Positions 44,634 to 57,223 are shown, counted from the first letter of the stretch. The stretch is DNA of 64,000 bases from Ambrosia x helenae (GCA_030844895.1 CM061228.1:34100626-34164625); one strand, 5' to 3'. A program made the numbers and translations. Notes: a model not told the origin generated them from the sequence alone.

Positions 44634-45096
44634 AACTAGTCGCCAAGTTGAGGATTTCACTCCTATCTTAGCGGTGTCGTTTCTTGAGTGTGGTTTTTGC
44701 ACTTGTCCAACGAGGTAGGGAAATTAATTCCAACTCTTAATTGGTAAGTTTCCACTAAAATGAGGATTTGTGAAATTTCCACCAAGGTAAGGAAATGACG
44801 CCTATCTTTGTGTAGTTTCAAAAACACAAAAGAATATCATGGATTGAAAGTCGTCACCAAAGTAAGGGTTTCACGCCTATTTTGGTGAGTTTCTTTCGTT
44901 AGTAGTATACGAGTGTCTTCGAGTGTAGCATAATCCACCATAACGAAGGTAAAAAAAAATGTAGTCCAAGAGAATAGATTAGAAGCAATTTAGGAAGAAG
45001 CAAGTATATTTAGCATGATAAAGGAATGGTCAATAAGAGGTTCCTAACTATAGTCTAGGTCAATCGTGGCAGTTTTCCTAATTCCCTATAGTCATG
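44634..45096 (-). other. Leader of gypsy-type element F (minus strand)
   Basis: Sequence downstream of the primer site of LTR F. It has four imperfect repeats of a phrase like AAACTCACCAAAATAGGCGT / GAAACCCTTAC. No gag frame was detected before the copia-type LTR interrupts. Confidence 0.45.
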
Positions 45097-45109
45097 GCTC
45101 TGATACCAA
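45097..45109 (-). other. Primer-binding site of element F
   Basis: The minus strand reads TTGGTATCAGAGC right after the LTR end (GGGGTGTGGCA). Confidence 0.8.
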
Positions 45110-45111
45110 TC

Positions 45112-47100
45112 TGCCACACCCCAACCGATTGCAGAATACATCGAGGCGCGACTTGTGATAATTGTTCAAAAACTTCATGACACTAGATTTGCAACAATAT
45201 AATTTAAATGGTTCCATTTCATAACATAAAGGAAACAAGTACATATTTTCGAATAGAAAATACAACATTCATAATAATCAAAATTTAAGATGTGAATATC
45301 TAAGTCCATCCTAATGAGTTTCTTCAATCAACACATCAAATATTTCTTGTAACATGTATAAATATCTTGTCAACACATAAAGCATTGGTGAGCATACTAG
45401 TTTTTGAATACCTACGTAATAGTAAAATGTTTTACTCAAATCATCATGCTATAGATTGCACATACAAATCATAAAAAAGGCATAATCAATTCCATGTGTC
45501 CACTGCGTAACCAAACACCGTCGTGATAGGCCGTTGAATACTTAACAATGACCCCAAAAGGGCGGTGTGCTACTCCTATAGCACTATACATGTTAAGGCG
45601 GGCTAAAATTAGTTAATGAATTATGCTTAAGGCTCTTGTATCTTTAATTTCTAGCATGTCAATGGTATATAGGCATGTTTGATAGATGAAGCATGTGTAT
45701 ATGAAAGCATTTAATGTATTTGCATATGATACATGTTGAGCCCCAAAAGTGATAATGAGAAAAAGGGGACAAGTATGAACTCACCTTAGGTTGCATTTAG
45801 TTATATTCCCATTAAGAGTCTTGGGAGGAAGAGATTTAGCTCCGATTATTCTAGAGTTGCAAAGGAATGGATTTTAGATTAAGAGGAATGATTCATATGT
45901 TCAAGAAAGTCATTCATTGCCTTTAAGTCGAACCAAAACACAAACCACCATGAAGGTGATTCGAATGGTCAAGAGTTAGAATTAGTAACCAAGCACAAAA
46001 CCACCATGAAGGTGATTCAATGGTGAGAGTTAGGTTAGGAATGTGAATCCATTTTAAAGAGTTGTGTGTCATGACCACTTTGCTTATAGATCAAGGATGG
46101 GTCTTACACAAGGGATTTTCCCATTCTTGTATGAAATGAATCCGAATTACAAGAAGGGTCAAGAGTTTGGTAAGGTAGGGATGTATCCACAAACCTTCCA
46201 AGTTATTAGATTAATAGTTGTAGGATGAAGGTTTTGAAAGTATATATTAGTATTACATAGTATAACTAGGAAGTTAAAGTAGAGTATGGTGACTTGATTT
46301 GGATGAGCCTTGGCTCTTCTTTGTCAACTATTAACCATGACACAAGTCCATCCAACATTAAGTTGTTGGTGAACTCGGTTGGTATCACTACAACTAACAT
46401 CCTAGTGTAAAAAAAATAGAAGATAACCACCTTTGAGGCCTCACATTGGAGTCCCGCTCATGTATATTTGCCTTAGCAAACAAGAGCAAGGTCCTAGAGG
46501 TTTCCCCAAGGGGTTAGAAGAAGAAGAGAAGTGAAGAAAGTGGAAGAAAAATAAAGATTAAGGCTTTAGAACTCACTAATTTTGAGCAGAAAATTTGTTT
46601 GATATTCTTGAAGATTAGAGATATTTTGGAGTGATTTGGGATGGAAAAAGGGTTAGGAAGTGAAGGAGGGGGGTATTTATAGTTGGGGTAAGGTGGTTGG
46701 GTCATTATGGTAGTTAAGAGGTGGTTAGGAAGGTGAATTAGGTGGGAGTTTGTTAAACCCGTTTTTGTATTTTATTTACTTGTTTTTTTTTTTTAGTTTT
46801 TTTTTTTTTTTTTTTTTTTGTAAAACTCATGGTTTAAACCTATTTTGACATGTTTTGGATTGAGCTTGATTGCACAACCTTAAGGGTTCGGTTGAATGAG
46901 CGAGTTCGGGTTTTAGCGTGTTTAAGGCATAATAGATTGTGTGTTGATTGCATATGATTGAATATTGAACAATGAATATGTTAGATTGACTTTAAAAATT
47001 TTCCATTGATCACAAGCTTGGAATTACAAGGGACCTAAATGAAAATTACAAGAGTTCAAGGACTAAAATCGAAAATTACCAAAAGCACGAATGTAACACG
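45112..47100 (-). repeat. 5' LTR of gypsy-type element F
   Basis: On the minus strand it ends ATCGGTTGGGGTGTGGCA next to the primer site; a plausible start is TGTTACATTCGTGC at about 47100. The body is noncoding, with T and A tracts near 46785-46820. The terminal sequence is shared with solo LTR D. The right boundary rests only on the TG dinucleotide and typical LTR text, so it is tentative. Confidence 0.55.
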
Positions 47101-47426
47101 GATCGTATGTGCCGGTTGTGTTCTTTGACTGGATTTACATTATCAAGCGTTAATAGTTAATAAACGCACATCTAACAATAATAACAATCCAAGTGGAGCA
47201 TATGTGGCATTCGCGCTTAAAGGACAATAATCTGCGTGGAGCATATGTAACCACCTTGCTATCTAACTACTCCGAAGACACAATATTTACACCTAATGAA
47301 GACGAAAAGTAGGTGAATCATGTGACCGGGTTTCACCCGTGTTGCATTAACTGCTGCAGTTTCTATAATTTGGCGGTAGCACTAGCTTCGATAGTTTATA
47401 GGGATTCTTATATCACATGGCGGAGA

Positions 47427-47830
47427 ATTTGTATTGTGTTAGAATTGACTTTAGACTTGAGGTTATGTGTATTCAAAATTTTTGATTTAGGGCATATGTA
47501 AGCAGTTTTGATTGATGATGTTTGTGTTGCATGCCATTCTCAAGTTTCGATTTAAAAGCTTCATTTCCATGGTTGAATTTGTATTGTATTAGCATTTTGG
47601 TTTAAAGGATATATGTAAGCCATTTTGATATATTGAAGTTGTTTGTGTTGCATGCCATTCTCAAGTTTCGATTTAAAAGTTTCATTTCCATGGTTGAATT
47701 TGTATTGTATTAGCATTTTGATTTAAAGGATATGTAAGCCATTTTGATTGAAGATGTTTGTTTTGCATGCCATTCTCAAGTTTCAATATAAAATTTTGAT
47801 TTCAATGGTTGAAGTTTGATCCAGCCTCGA
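47427..47830. repeat. Tandem repeat, three to four units of about 123 bp
   Basis: Units share GAATTTGTATTGTATTAGC, ATGTAAGCCATTTTGAT and TGCATGCCATTCTCAAGTTT. The first is the most divergent, the middle two nearly identical. No gene is seen; 47101-47426 has only short frames without recognisable similarity. Confidence 0.8.
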
Positions 47831-48300
47831 CTATTGATATATGTCGTGAAAAACTATCGGGCATCACGCAACGCACGCCCGTTAACACAACCAATTAGGT
47901 TTTAATTCTCTACTACCAATTCCTCAAGTTTAAGAGAGAATTTACCATAAGCACCCTTTTAGTTTGACATCATCATGAATACAAACTTTATGATAGCTAA
48001 TCGAAATAGAGAAGAAGAAGACAGAGAGAATTCACCAAACAATTAGCTAGTCCTCATTAACGATCAATCAGTTACATATAACGACCTATAACGACTAATT
48101 AACTATGTTAACTAACAGTCCTCAACCTATGACATTATTACTAAACAAAATAATCCTACTATCACTTATTGACCATTCTAACCCCTGAAATATTCTTTGT
48201 TGTCTAAAAACATACAAAATACAATCAATAGCCCCGATTCAAACCCAAGAGTTTGGATGTTGCATTGCCGATGTATGCTTACACCCATACACCGAAGACA
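47831..48300. other. Unassigned noncoding sequence
   Basis: AT-rich, no gene or repeat recognised. Confidence 0.3.
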
Positions 48301-48499
48301 ACAACAGACCGAGTGTTTACAGGTGCTAATTGCAAAGTAATTTTATCTCCACTGATCATATAAATGTCACACAATATATCAACAATATATGGGGTATAAA
48401 ATGTGTATGAACTATTCAATTGATATTAAATCACCAACAAATACATATAAATTTTTAAGATTTATGCAAAATAACGACAGTCACTAAACATATCTGTAA

Positions 48500-50250
48500 T
48501 ATTAAACCTCATTTTGTGCCAATGTTTCTATCTCTTCATATTTAAAGGACAAACTAAGGAGATGCAGGCCCGGCTTAAACCCAATTATTTTGAGGCTAGA
48601 GCTTTGGGCCCCCAATTTTATAAGGCCCCATTTTTTCTGTTAGTTTGTATATGAGAAATGCACTGGATTTGACATATGATAGCTTTATGATTTCCTTTGC
48701 TTTTTAGTTGAAGCCAGTCTGAAGAAAATGAACAGAATATTGAAGAAGTTTAAAAGTGAGAGGGCAATTACATGAATTTACATTCTTACCCTCAAAGCTA
48801 AAAATAATATTTTTTTTTGTGTATGGCTACTAAAAAAAGTCTATTTTTTTTTTTTTTGTGTTTTAGCTCTGTTGTGATTTTAATATTTCTAAATTAGTCT
48901 AGTCATGTCTGTAATATCGTATTTGTATTGTTATATATATATTTTTATTATTATCGAATATGATATAATTCTAAACGATTATGAATAAAAATAATACACA
49001 AAATAGTAGTTAAAAGTTATATTCGCTTACATTATTTTTGAAATTTTAACAATGCGACAATGCATATTATGAAGTAACTGTCGTGTTGATAACATATTTA
49101 AATAAAGACTCTTTTAAAAATATTTCTCTATAAAGATGACTTAAAAAAAGGCCCCAATTTTTATGGCCGCTTTAGGCCCCGAAAGACGTTGAGCCGGCCC
49201 TGAGGAGATGTACATTGATCTCATTGTAAGATTTATAAATCACCAGTGTGAAGTTCATTGAATTCAATGAAGCTCACCATTGTTTCTCCAATTTAGAGAT
49301 GTATTCCTTTTTGACAATAAGAAATACACCTTAAATATTCACCATAATGTATCACTTAAAGCATTTTCCTGCCCTGCGCTTTTGCCACCAAGAAAACCCA
49401 TTCTGGACGCATGATATGACATGGGTTCATCTTACCGCTTATGCTAGTCAGGTAGTGTATGCATACAACCAGGGGCGTGTGGCTACACCAAGTTTTAACC
49501 ACATTCCATCCCCTATATAAGTGGCGTATATAGAGATTTATTGTGCCAATGTTTTGACTCTTCATATTTTACAAGGCAAGCTTACACACGACACGAGCTT
49601 CATTGATATAATTGAAGGATTTATAAATCTCACCATTCCATTTGCCTTCAACAACTCTTTTGAACTCTTTTGAAGTTCATCGACTTCAATAAAGGCCAAC
49701 ATTCCATAACTTTTTAGATATATTCCTTTTACACCAAGAAAGACACTTTGCTTATACACCCATCATATATTACTCATTCTTGTAAGCTCTTTCATGACTT
49801 GGGTTTGCGTCACATAGAAACCCAATCTGACGTATGAGCGGAGTATGATAGTATAACAGATATAAGTTTTATAACTACACTGGTTTAGGAAAATAAAAAG
49901 CCTCATATTATGTTGTGTTCCCGAGTTCATATAACGAAAGAAAAGAAGGAAATGGAAGTAAAGAAAATCGGGTTCATTTAAAATTACCATGTCATCACCA
50001 CTTAATAAAACATATACAAAATATTTAACATCATTAACCCTTTAGACCAACATCTTTATCCCTTCATATTTTGCAAGACAAGCTTACGCCCCCATGAGAT
50101 TCATTGAACTCATTGTAAGACTTATAAATCTCATAACACCATTTACCTTCAATCACCACTTTGAATTATTGAAATATCAATGAAGGTCACCATTCCTCAC
50201 TTTTTAGGACATATTTCTTTAACACCAAAAAATACACCTTATTTATTCAC
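48500..50250. repeat. Three diverged direct repeats of about 480-490 bp spacing
   Basis: Related cores lie at 48520-48564 plus 49203-49340, at 49540-49770 and at 50030-50250. Each has a CTTCATATTT...CAAG phrase, a GTAAGATTTATAAATC phrase, then CACCATT and a TATTCCTTT...ACACC phrase. The first unit is split by a hAT element (48565-49202). The middle unit keeps an open minus-strand frame of about 65 codons, which may be a remnant of a coding exon; no family was recognised. Confidence 0.65.
48565..49202. mobile_element. hAT element (MITE), 638 bp, with perfect 8-bp target duplication
   Basis: Termini are CAGGCCCGGCTTAA and TTGAGCCGGCCCTG (inverted, 12 of 14 matching). Flanked by AGGAGATG at 48557-48564 and 49203-49210, identical. 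CAGGG-type ends with 8-bp duplication are diagnostic of hAT. Subterminal GGCCCC motifs are repeated. No transposase is present, so it is nonautonomous. Confidence 0.9.
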
Positions 50251-51212
50251 CCCTTTTGCGTAAGAGGCTTTTCTGGGTGCTATTAGGCAAACCGCCTTGT
50301 TCGACTTGGTCATTTGGTTTGTAGGTCTCATATGTCTTGATAACTTCATTTAGGCTCAAGAGTTGCCTCCTTTTATAACTAGTAACATGTGCATATGGTT
50401 AAGAAAGTAGAAACAAACCATTGGAGAGCTGTACAACTTTGGCTCATGCGCCATCTCATTAACAAGTTTAGGGTCGTATGGTGTAGAAAACAAGATTTGG
50501 TATATCCACATGCGCCGAATTAGATGCCATTGTATTCAGTTTCGTGGTTTAATCTTCCATTGATGGCTTCAAAGTTTTGGTCATATTAACCGATTCCCGA
50601 ATTTCTGTTTCAATTCAAGTAAGAATAAAAGAAAAATTAGAGGAAGGTTCAATACAAAACTAGTTTTAAATAGAAAACATGTGTTTATATAATTCTATAC
50701 CAATCCTATACACACACGCGCGAAGATAATCAAGTTTTGGGTTGTCAATTTGTCATTTCTAAATTCGTTTGATAATGGGTCATGTTCAGGTTGTCCTTTT
50801 AATACACCGTGTCTGTTCAGATTGAAATTTCTAATAAAGTGAGTTGTGTCCGGACTTGATTAGCATTCACCAACCCTTCAACCAGTTTTACTTTCTACAT
50901 CAAAACTACAGTCTTTTAGTTTATTGTATAAAAAATACAACATTTTAATTACATACAGAGACTATTTTTCTTAGTTTTATTCTCTACATCAAAGTTTCTT
51001 TTGATTCCAATGTATCATGGACTTAAGAAGTTATGCACAAGCAAGAGGAGTGATAAGAGATACATTGTACACAAACTAAATTTTGATGTGGAGAGTAAAA
51101 TTGAGAAAAACAAAAGTTTGCAGGTGAACAATTAAAATTGAGAAAGTAAATATAGTGTTGTCACACACCTAAACTTAGATATGAAACCTCCTTCTACACA
51201 CGCACATATTTA
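50251..51212. other. Noncoding sequence downstream of the TPX2 exons
   Basis: No exon, gene or clear repeat found. The C-terminal half of TPX2 would be expected here in minus orientation, but no matching exon was recognised. Confidence 0.3.
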
Positions 51213-54200
51213 TTACTCGCTAAGTGTTTTATTGTGTTTACCTGCTATTATTGATGATGTAATGCCTTCGGTAATCACGTTTCCTCTGTCGAAAATAATC
51301 TGTTTTGATCCAAATTTGGTACTCTGTTTTCTTTCGAATCCTTGTACCAGTGTATAATAAGGTTCACAACTCAGTAAAACTTTAAAAAAATGCAAATTTT
51401 TAATTAATAGATAATAATGCAATTAAGGTTAATCGCTAACCTTGTTTGATTGAGAACCAGATTTTGACGCCAATGAGAGCTTCAAACAATATAGTTAAAC
51501 TAGACCACTTATTTTTCAATTCTTTCAAGGTAGCAAGGCGCTTAAGGAAAAAAAGAGAAAATATATACCTTTTTAAAAAGATCAACTGGTGGGGCGTGAT
51601 GAGCTCGTTTTTCGGTTTGAAAATTAAACGCCTGTGGAAAAAGATTAGAATACGAAAATTTTATAATTTATAAAAAATTTAGACATTTTGTAAAACTTCA
51701 GAAAAAATGGAAGTAATCATAGGGAATTACCATAGCTACTGTAGTCTCCCTCTTTCTACTTCTGAAAACTCCTAACTCTCCTTTACTTGATAATATCTGT
51801 TGCATTCAAATAAGCATGCATGCATGCAACTTTATTTCATAATTATTTGTATTCTTGACTGCTAAATCCGTACCTTCGTGTTGAGGGGTAGAGCTTTAAA
51901 TCTGTGAATTGTTTCACAATCCTCTTGTTTTGGGGCACCGGTAACATGTGGCCTGTAGAGAGAGAACAGATTATATCATATTGTATATGCATTATTTAGA
52001 AAGATATCAAACAAAAAGTTAAAAAAATACAAAATACCCTTTTGATTCTCTGCTGCTACTTTGTATGCCAAAGACAAAACTAGGCTTCTGTGGTTCCTGT
52101 ATGATACACAATTTTTAGATTATGTTCTCTCTTAATTTTGATGTTAGATTTCCGAATTTGGTATGTAATATGTAGGAGTGCTCACAGTCTAGTTCGGCCG
52201 GTTTTGGCAAAGGTTATGGGCTAAACTACTAGCGTTGGTTTCAGAAACGACAAACATACCGGCTTGTTTTGGAGGTTTAAACTGATCTTTTTAAAATATA
52301 TATTTTTTTCAAAGTATAATTTCTACCCAAAAAAAAAAAAACTTTTAAAATGATAAAAATGGCTCATGAATATACTACATTTACAAAAACAAATATTCCA
52401 AAAATTAAATATTTAATTAAAAAAGGTTAAACAACCGACCGGTTCCAAGTCTAAACCATTGGCCGTAGCTTAAAACTATCAAAGCACAAACACCGAACCA
52501 TGTTAATTATAAAGCCATCAAACCGGCTGACTTGCTTCAGTTTAGGCAGTTGGTCAGTTTCAACAGTTTATGAACACTCCTAGTATTATGTTATTAACTT
52601 GATTTCTAAATTCTAACCTTTGAAGTGATATTGCAACATGCTGAAGTTGACGGTCCTGCAGCAGTGTTTTGTACAGCCCTCTCGGATGTTTTTAAGTGAA
52701 ATTCCTGGTAAGAAGTCTCAATATGATTTGTTATGTAAATATATAGGTATTAGAAATGATTATTACCACGAACAAAGGATGAAGCAACGACTTACATGAA
52801 ACTCAGGCAACTGTGGAGTGCTTTTTTGGGGTACGAATGAAGGTGCCTCAAAAATCTGCATGTGACCAACCATAAATATATACATAAAAACATGTATAAT
52901 ATATAAAAACCTGAAGAATACATATAAAATAAAGGTTGTTATGTAAGTACAAACTTTTCTGTTGAGTGGCCGAGCTCGAAAACCAGGGGCTCTTGTTGCT
53001 ACATGCTCGTTTCCACTACTATCTTTTCGCCTGATACCAAAACATTTAATTACTTCAAGATTCCTAAATATGAAGACATGTTTAATGTACAAAATCATAG
53101 GAATATAGTTGTAATATGTGGATTGAACTAAACCTTATTCTTTGTGCCCTTCGAGCTGTTGCAAGGTTGGGAGGTCTAGGAACAGTGATTCGTAACCTAC
53201 CATGACCTAGATCACCGTCTACATTGCCTTCCTGTAACCCATAAAAAAAATTCTTTAAAAAGAACTTTAGAAAAATAGCAAATACATGTAAGGAATTGCT
53301 AAATGTGTTGATTATGCAACTTGCCCTTTTTGATGCCTTATGGACAAAATTAGCTTGAGGATTTGTGTCTGTGACCTGTTAAGTAAAATATTTCAAATGT
53401 TCATATCATGTAAACATACAGATATCTTAATCAAAATGGAACCTACTAAAAAAATTGTAGAGTTGTTTAGATATAGTATGCACATATCACAAACCTTACA
53501 CAAGTGGCCTCTGTCGAGCTTTTGTCTTTTAGCAGCTTGACTTTCAACAACCGAAGTCTTGTTCCCCGATTTTTGAAACCTAACAACAAAATGATAAAAA
53601 GGCCTCTCAAAATAATGACAATAGAAAGATAAATTAACAACTAACATAATACAGCAGATCAGCAGTAATTACTTGAAATTGTCCATTAAACGCTCCTGAT
53701 TTTGTTTAGCCAATTGACTTGCTGTAGGTTTCATCAAAGTTGAGGTCCTTGGAAAAGATGGTTTCCAACTTGATTTTGTTTTAGATTTATAGTTAGCATT
53801 TTTTATGCTATCGTTAAGTACAGCGCCAGTAGACTGTTGGTTTTGGAATGCTTGTAGAAAGTAATTTAAGTCCAAAGGAACGCCTTCATTTGCCACATCA
53901 CCATCTGCAACAGAATTAACTGATGGCAATATAGTAAATTACTCATCTTATATTTTATACCAAAACACTACAAAAGTGACCAAAACTTGTATATATGTGG
54001 TCATATAGGTACAGTAATTTATAATCCAACACTCTTAGTATTTGTATTGTGTCATATAGAAGTATTTAGTGTCTATTTAATACCTATGTTGCTCAAAGCC
54101 ATTGAGCGATTGAGGAATCTTCAGGTGCATTATCAGGACCTTTCGATGATGTAGAACAGCTGGCATTTTCACTTTGTTCTCTTGACAGTAACCGAAGCGC

Positions 54201-55623
54201 AAATGCTGAAATCATAATCAAACAGAAACGACAACCTAATCATATTATAATCAGCCTGAATACAGCCATGAAATAACCTCGATCAAAGAAACATCGAAAT
54301 TGTAAACGGTCAGTAACTCCACACCTAAATGGAATCCTGACCCAATAATGATGGGAGAGAAATGAGAATGAAAAGGACAGCTCAATATATGGAATCTAGT
54401 ATTTATATTCCACAAGAATAATATGGACCACAAGGACAATACACTATATATTAACCTTGATCTGCATGAGCCAGTGCTGGAGCCAGTGTTTACCCCACAC
54501 TTAACAAGCAAATACTACAAACCAATTTCTATTATTGGCGTCTTACCGTCTTTTCCCCAAGTTGTATCCGTGTGATGTTACAACAGAGTATCAATTACCA
54601 AAACCAGTTCACTGCACACAATTAGACTTTTCAAGTCAAACCTAAAATTTCAAATTCAAAATGACCTAAATCATTTACCAAATTTAACCTAACCTAACTT
54701 AAGTAAGTCTCATTTTCCTTAAAATAGATCAAAAGCAGCCAATAGTTTTGTCAAAAGTGTATCAAATAATAACCTAAAACTCTATGATTCAACTCAACAT
54801 ACAACATTATATAGACTATTCAACCAAAGTTAGCCTATTTTTCGCCAATGTGTATCCGTGTGATGTTACAACAAAGCATCAATTACCAAAACCAGTTCAT
54901 TGCACACAATTAGACTTTTAAAGTCAAACCTAAATATCAAATTCAAAATTGACATAAATCACTTACCATATTCAACCTAACCTAACCTAACTTAAGTGAG
55001 TGTAATCTTCCATAAATTAGATCAAAAGCAACCAATAGTTTTTTTTTAAACTTAAAATGCATTAAACATTAACCTAAAACTCTATGATTCAACCCAACAT
55101 CCAACACTATACAAAATTCTCAACCAAAATTGGTTCGATTGTAGTTCGGTTCGTTTCCCCTATCCTAATTCAATTATAACTCTACTCGAAACAACCAACA
55201 GTGGCACGTAAATTGGCAACAAGCTGCGCCGCAACCCTAATTTACAGGTGTAAAACACGATCGATAGCATATCAATCACAATCTCCATAAATACAAAACT
55301 AACCTAAATCAGTCATACAAAATTAACTTAAAATAACTAACGTTAGCATAATGCTCATAAATTATATCAAAAGCAATCAAAATTTTTGCTAAATGTACAT
55401 ATTCCAACAGCTTACGTGAAGGAGGATAACTTGCAGCAGAAGCGAACCACATCTCTGCTTCACGAGCTTCATGAACCGTCTCCTCTCGTGCAAAATCGAA
55501 GAACCGAGGCGCATCATACTCGTAATCGATATCGATTTCAACGGGCGTAAACGTAAACTCTAGGGCCGTATTATTATTAATATTATTATTATTATTATTA
55601 TCATCCTCCATTTCAACCTCCAT
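51213..55623 (-). CDS. TPX2: TPX2 (spindle assembly factor / Aurora activator), N-terminal half, about 15 exons
   Basis: TPX2 binds microtubules and Aurora kinase and promotes spindle assembly around chromatin; it is nuclear in interphase. Exons (minus, by splice sites and phase): 55623-55416, 54205-54084 (or to 54140), 53904-53673, 53579-53495, 53375-53321, 53231-53134, 53030-52955, 52855-52796, 52704-52618, 52096-52038, 51952-51874, 51796-51731, 51631-51569, 51479-51441, then one near 51370-51240. Family motifs in order: YEYDAPRFFDF, SYPPSPF, KPTASQLAKQNQ, ESQAAKRQKL, LRITVPRPPNLATA, FRARPLNRK, STPQLPEFHEFHLKTSERA, HRFKALPLNTK, ILSSKGELGVF and FNFQTEKRAHHAPPVDLF. Exon 2 read to 54084 runs into TGA (SSIAQWL, stop); ending at 54140 (GAAAG|GTCCTG) keeps the frame. 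The last exon has two competing frames (KDSKENR and KFGSKQI), suggesting an indel. The C-terminal half is not seen, so the gene may be truncated. Length here is about 430 aa. Confidence 0.88.
52173..52582. mobile_element. hAT-type MITE in a TPX2 intron
   Basis: 410 bp; termini TAGGAGTGCTCA and TGAACACTCCTA (inverted, 11 of 12). Flanks GTAATATG (52165-52172) and GTATTATG (52583-52590), 7 of 8 identical. It lies between the exons at 52704-52618 and 52096-52038 and contains CGGTTTTGG-style text. Same broad family as the AAE intron element. Confidence 0.88.
54561..55130. repeat. Tandem duplication, two units of about 285 bp, in TPX2 intron 1
   Basis: Units start at about 54561 and 54847, each with GTATCCGTGTGATGTTACAA, then ACCAAAACCAGTTCA and AACCTAACCTAACTTAAGT. 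They differ by scattered substitutions and small indels, so the duplication is not recent. Confidence 0.85.
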
Positions 55624-56006
55624 TATGAATTTTCTTTTGTACAGAAATTGAGGGATTGTGTAACTGACAACAAACTAATGCATATATATATAGTTGATTA
55701 CTTTGTAGTGTTATAGATACAGATTTGTGTATGTATAGAATTTGGGATTTGAATATATGTGTGGGGTAGTAGGAGGATGATAAACGTTATATTTTTTGAA
55801 ATGACGGATTTGGCCTTATTGTTAATTTGTTTGGTTGGGTTTTTATTTTTATTTTATTTTATTTTATTTTATTTTTTGGGTTTGGGAAACGAGTTTTTGA
55901 GGGATGTGTCTTCCTGAGGTGTGATTGTGTGAACGATGAGAATTTTTGAAAATTATGAGATTAATAAAATATAAATTAGACTATTTATAAAATGTTAATA
56001 CAATTC
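55624..56006 (-). promoter_or_regulatory. TPX2 upstream region
   Basis: Region 5' of the TPX2 ATG on the minus strand. A TATATATATAG stretch lies about 60-70 bp upstream (55682-55692) and could act as a TATA element. A TTTTA microsatellite occupies about 55843-55876. No cell-cycle (MSA) element was identified with confidence. Confidence 0.4.
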
Positions 56007-56894
56007 ATAGGTTGAGTTATTCTACAAAAGCTACAAAAAATGAAAAGAGTAAGAAGGATACAAAAAACGTAATAGATCGTGAAATATGACACAATGAGCC
56101 ACAAAATATAACACAGTGCCAAAAAATATAACACAGTGTTGAAGAAAAAAGACACAATGAATTGAAAAAATGACACAATGATGAATATACATAAAAGACA
56201 CAATGATATAACGCATATTCTAAAAACTACAAGCTAAAACCCCAAAACCGAAGACCTAAAAACTAACATCGTAGGGTTCGATAAGACGATTCCAATGCCA
56301 CTTGAATGCTAAGCAGTTAATGTGGTAAAATATCGGATATCGGCGAAGGACCGATATTTGAGATATATGGGTTATCGCGGTGAGATATCGATGGGATATC
56401 GGCAATTTTTATATCATGCAAAAACCATACATATAGCAATTTAACACTAACAATTCAATATACTCTCCTATAATTAACAAATTAACTTTTTACAACTTGC
56501 AAAACACTAACAATTGTAGCAAGTGAGGACTTGTTAAGACTTAAAACACTAATATTTAACACTAACAATTAGCAATTAAGACTTAAAACCGTAATAACAA
56601 CTATAAGAAGCAAGACAAGTGGAAGAACTAAGAAGAAAAACACCAATATCGGGAATATCGGTGATATATCGGTAAAATATCGGCCAATATCGCCGATAAT
56701 ATCAGTACCGATATTTTGACCGATATTTTGTACCGATATATCGGTTGACGACCGATAACCGAGATATCGGTGATATATCACCGATATATCGGCCGAGTTA
56801 ACTACTTAGCTTGAATGAGTTCAATCGGAGTCCGTTTGATACCCTTCCTACAGCTTCCTATTTTTCTTTCACTGTGTATTTGATCCTAATCCTA
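56007..56894. mobile_element. Small nonautonomous element, copy 2, with nested MITE
   Basis: It matches 2144-2496 in inverse orientation: the left part is 56007-56308 (ACACAATG / ATAACACAGTG motifs), the right part 56810-56894 (TTTGATACCCTTCCTACAGC, then CACTGTGTATTTGATCCTA). The two parts are separated by a 501-bp insertion. Confidence 0.7.
56309..56809. mobile_element. hAT-type MITE, 501 bp, filled with GATATATCGG repeats
   Basis: Termini CTAAGCAGTTAA and TTAACTACTTAG (inverted, 11 of 12). Flanks CTTGAATG at 56301-56308 and 56810-56817, identical 8-bp duplication. The related copy at 2144-2496 has a single uninterrupted site there (CTTGAATCAGTTCAAT), so the empty site is visible. The interior repeats CCGATATATCGG-like palindromes near both ends. 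No coding capacity. Confidence 0.9.
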
Positions 56895-57155
56895 CAATTC
56901 AAATACTCTGTTATTAACGGTTGTGGAACTTGAACTGAATTTTTGGTAAAAATCTGTGGGGCTGTGAGGCGGGCTCAATACGTATAAAATTTTTGGATTT
57001 TTTTCGAAATATTATACTACGAAAAAAAAAACTCTGGCCCAAAACAATAAATTCAAATTAATAGGTGGGTTTGTTGAACGGAAGAATTTTATCAGTATTA
57101 ATTCAGTTCGTTACAGTATAGGCACTCATCTCCCAGTATATCAACGTAAAGTGTG

Positions 57156-57172
57156 TCTCTCTCTCTCTCTAT

Positions 57173-57222
<50 letters not shown>
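57156..57222. repeat. Compound CT/CA/TA microsatellite
   Basis: About 8 CT, 13 CA and 11 TA units in a row. Confidence 0.9.

Positions 57223-57223
<1 letters not shown>

Noticed and set aside
47313..47501. Cys-rich small protein
   Set aside because: No signal peptide or cysteine pattern of a known family, and it overlaps the start of a tandem repeat.
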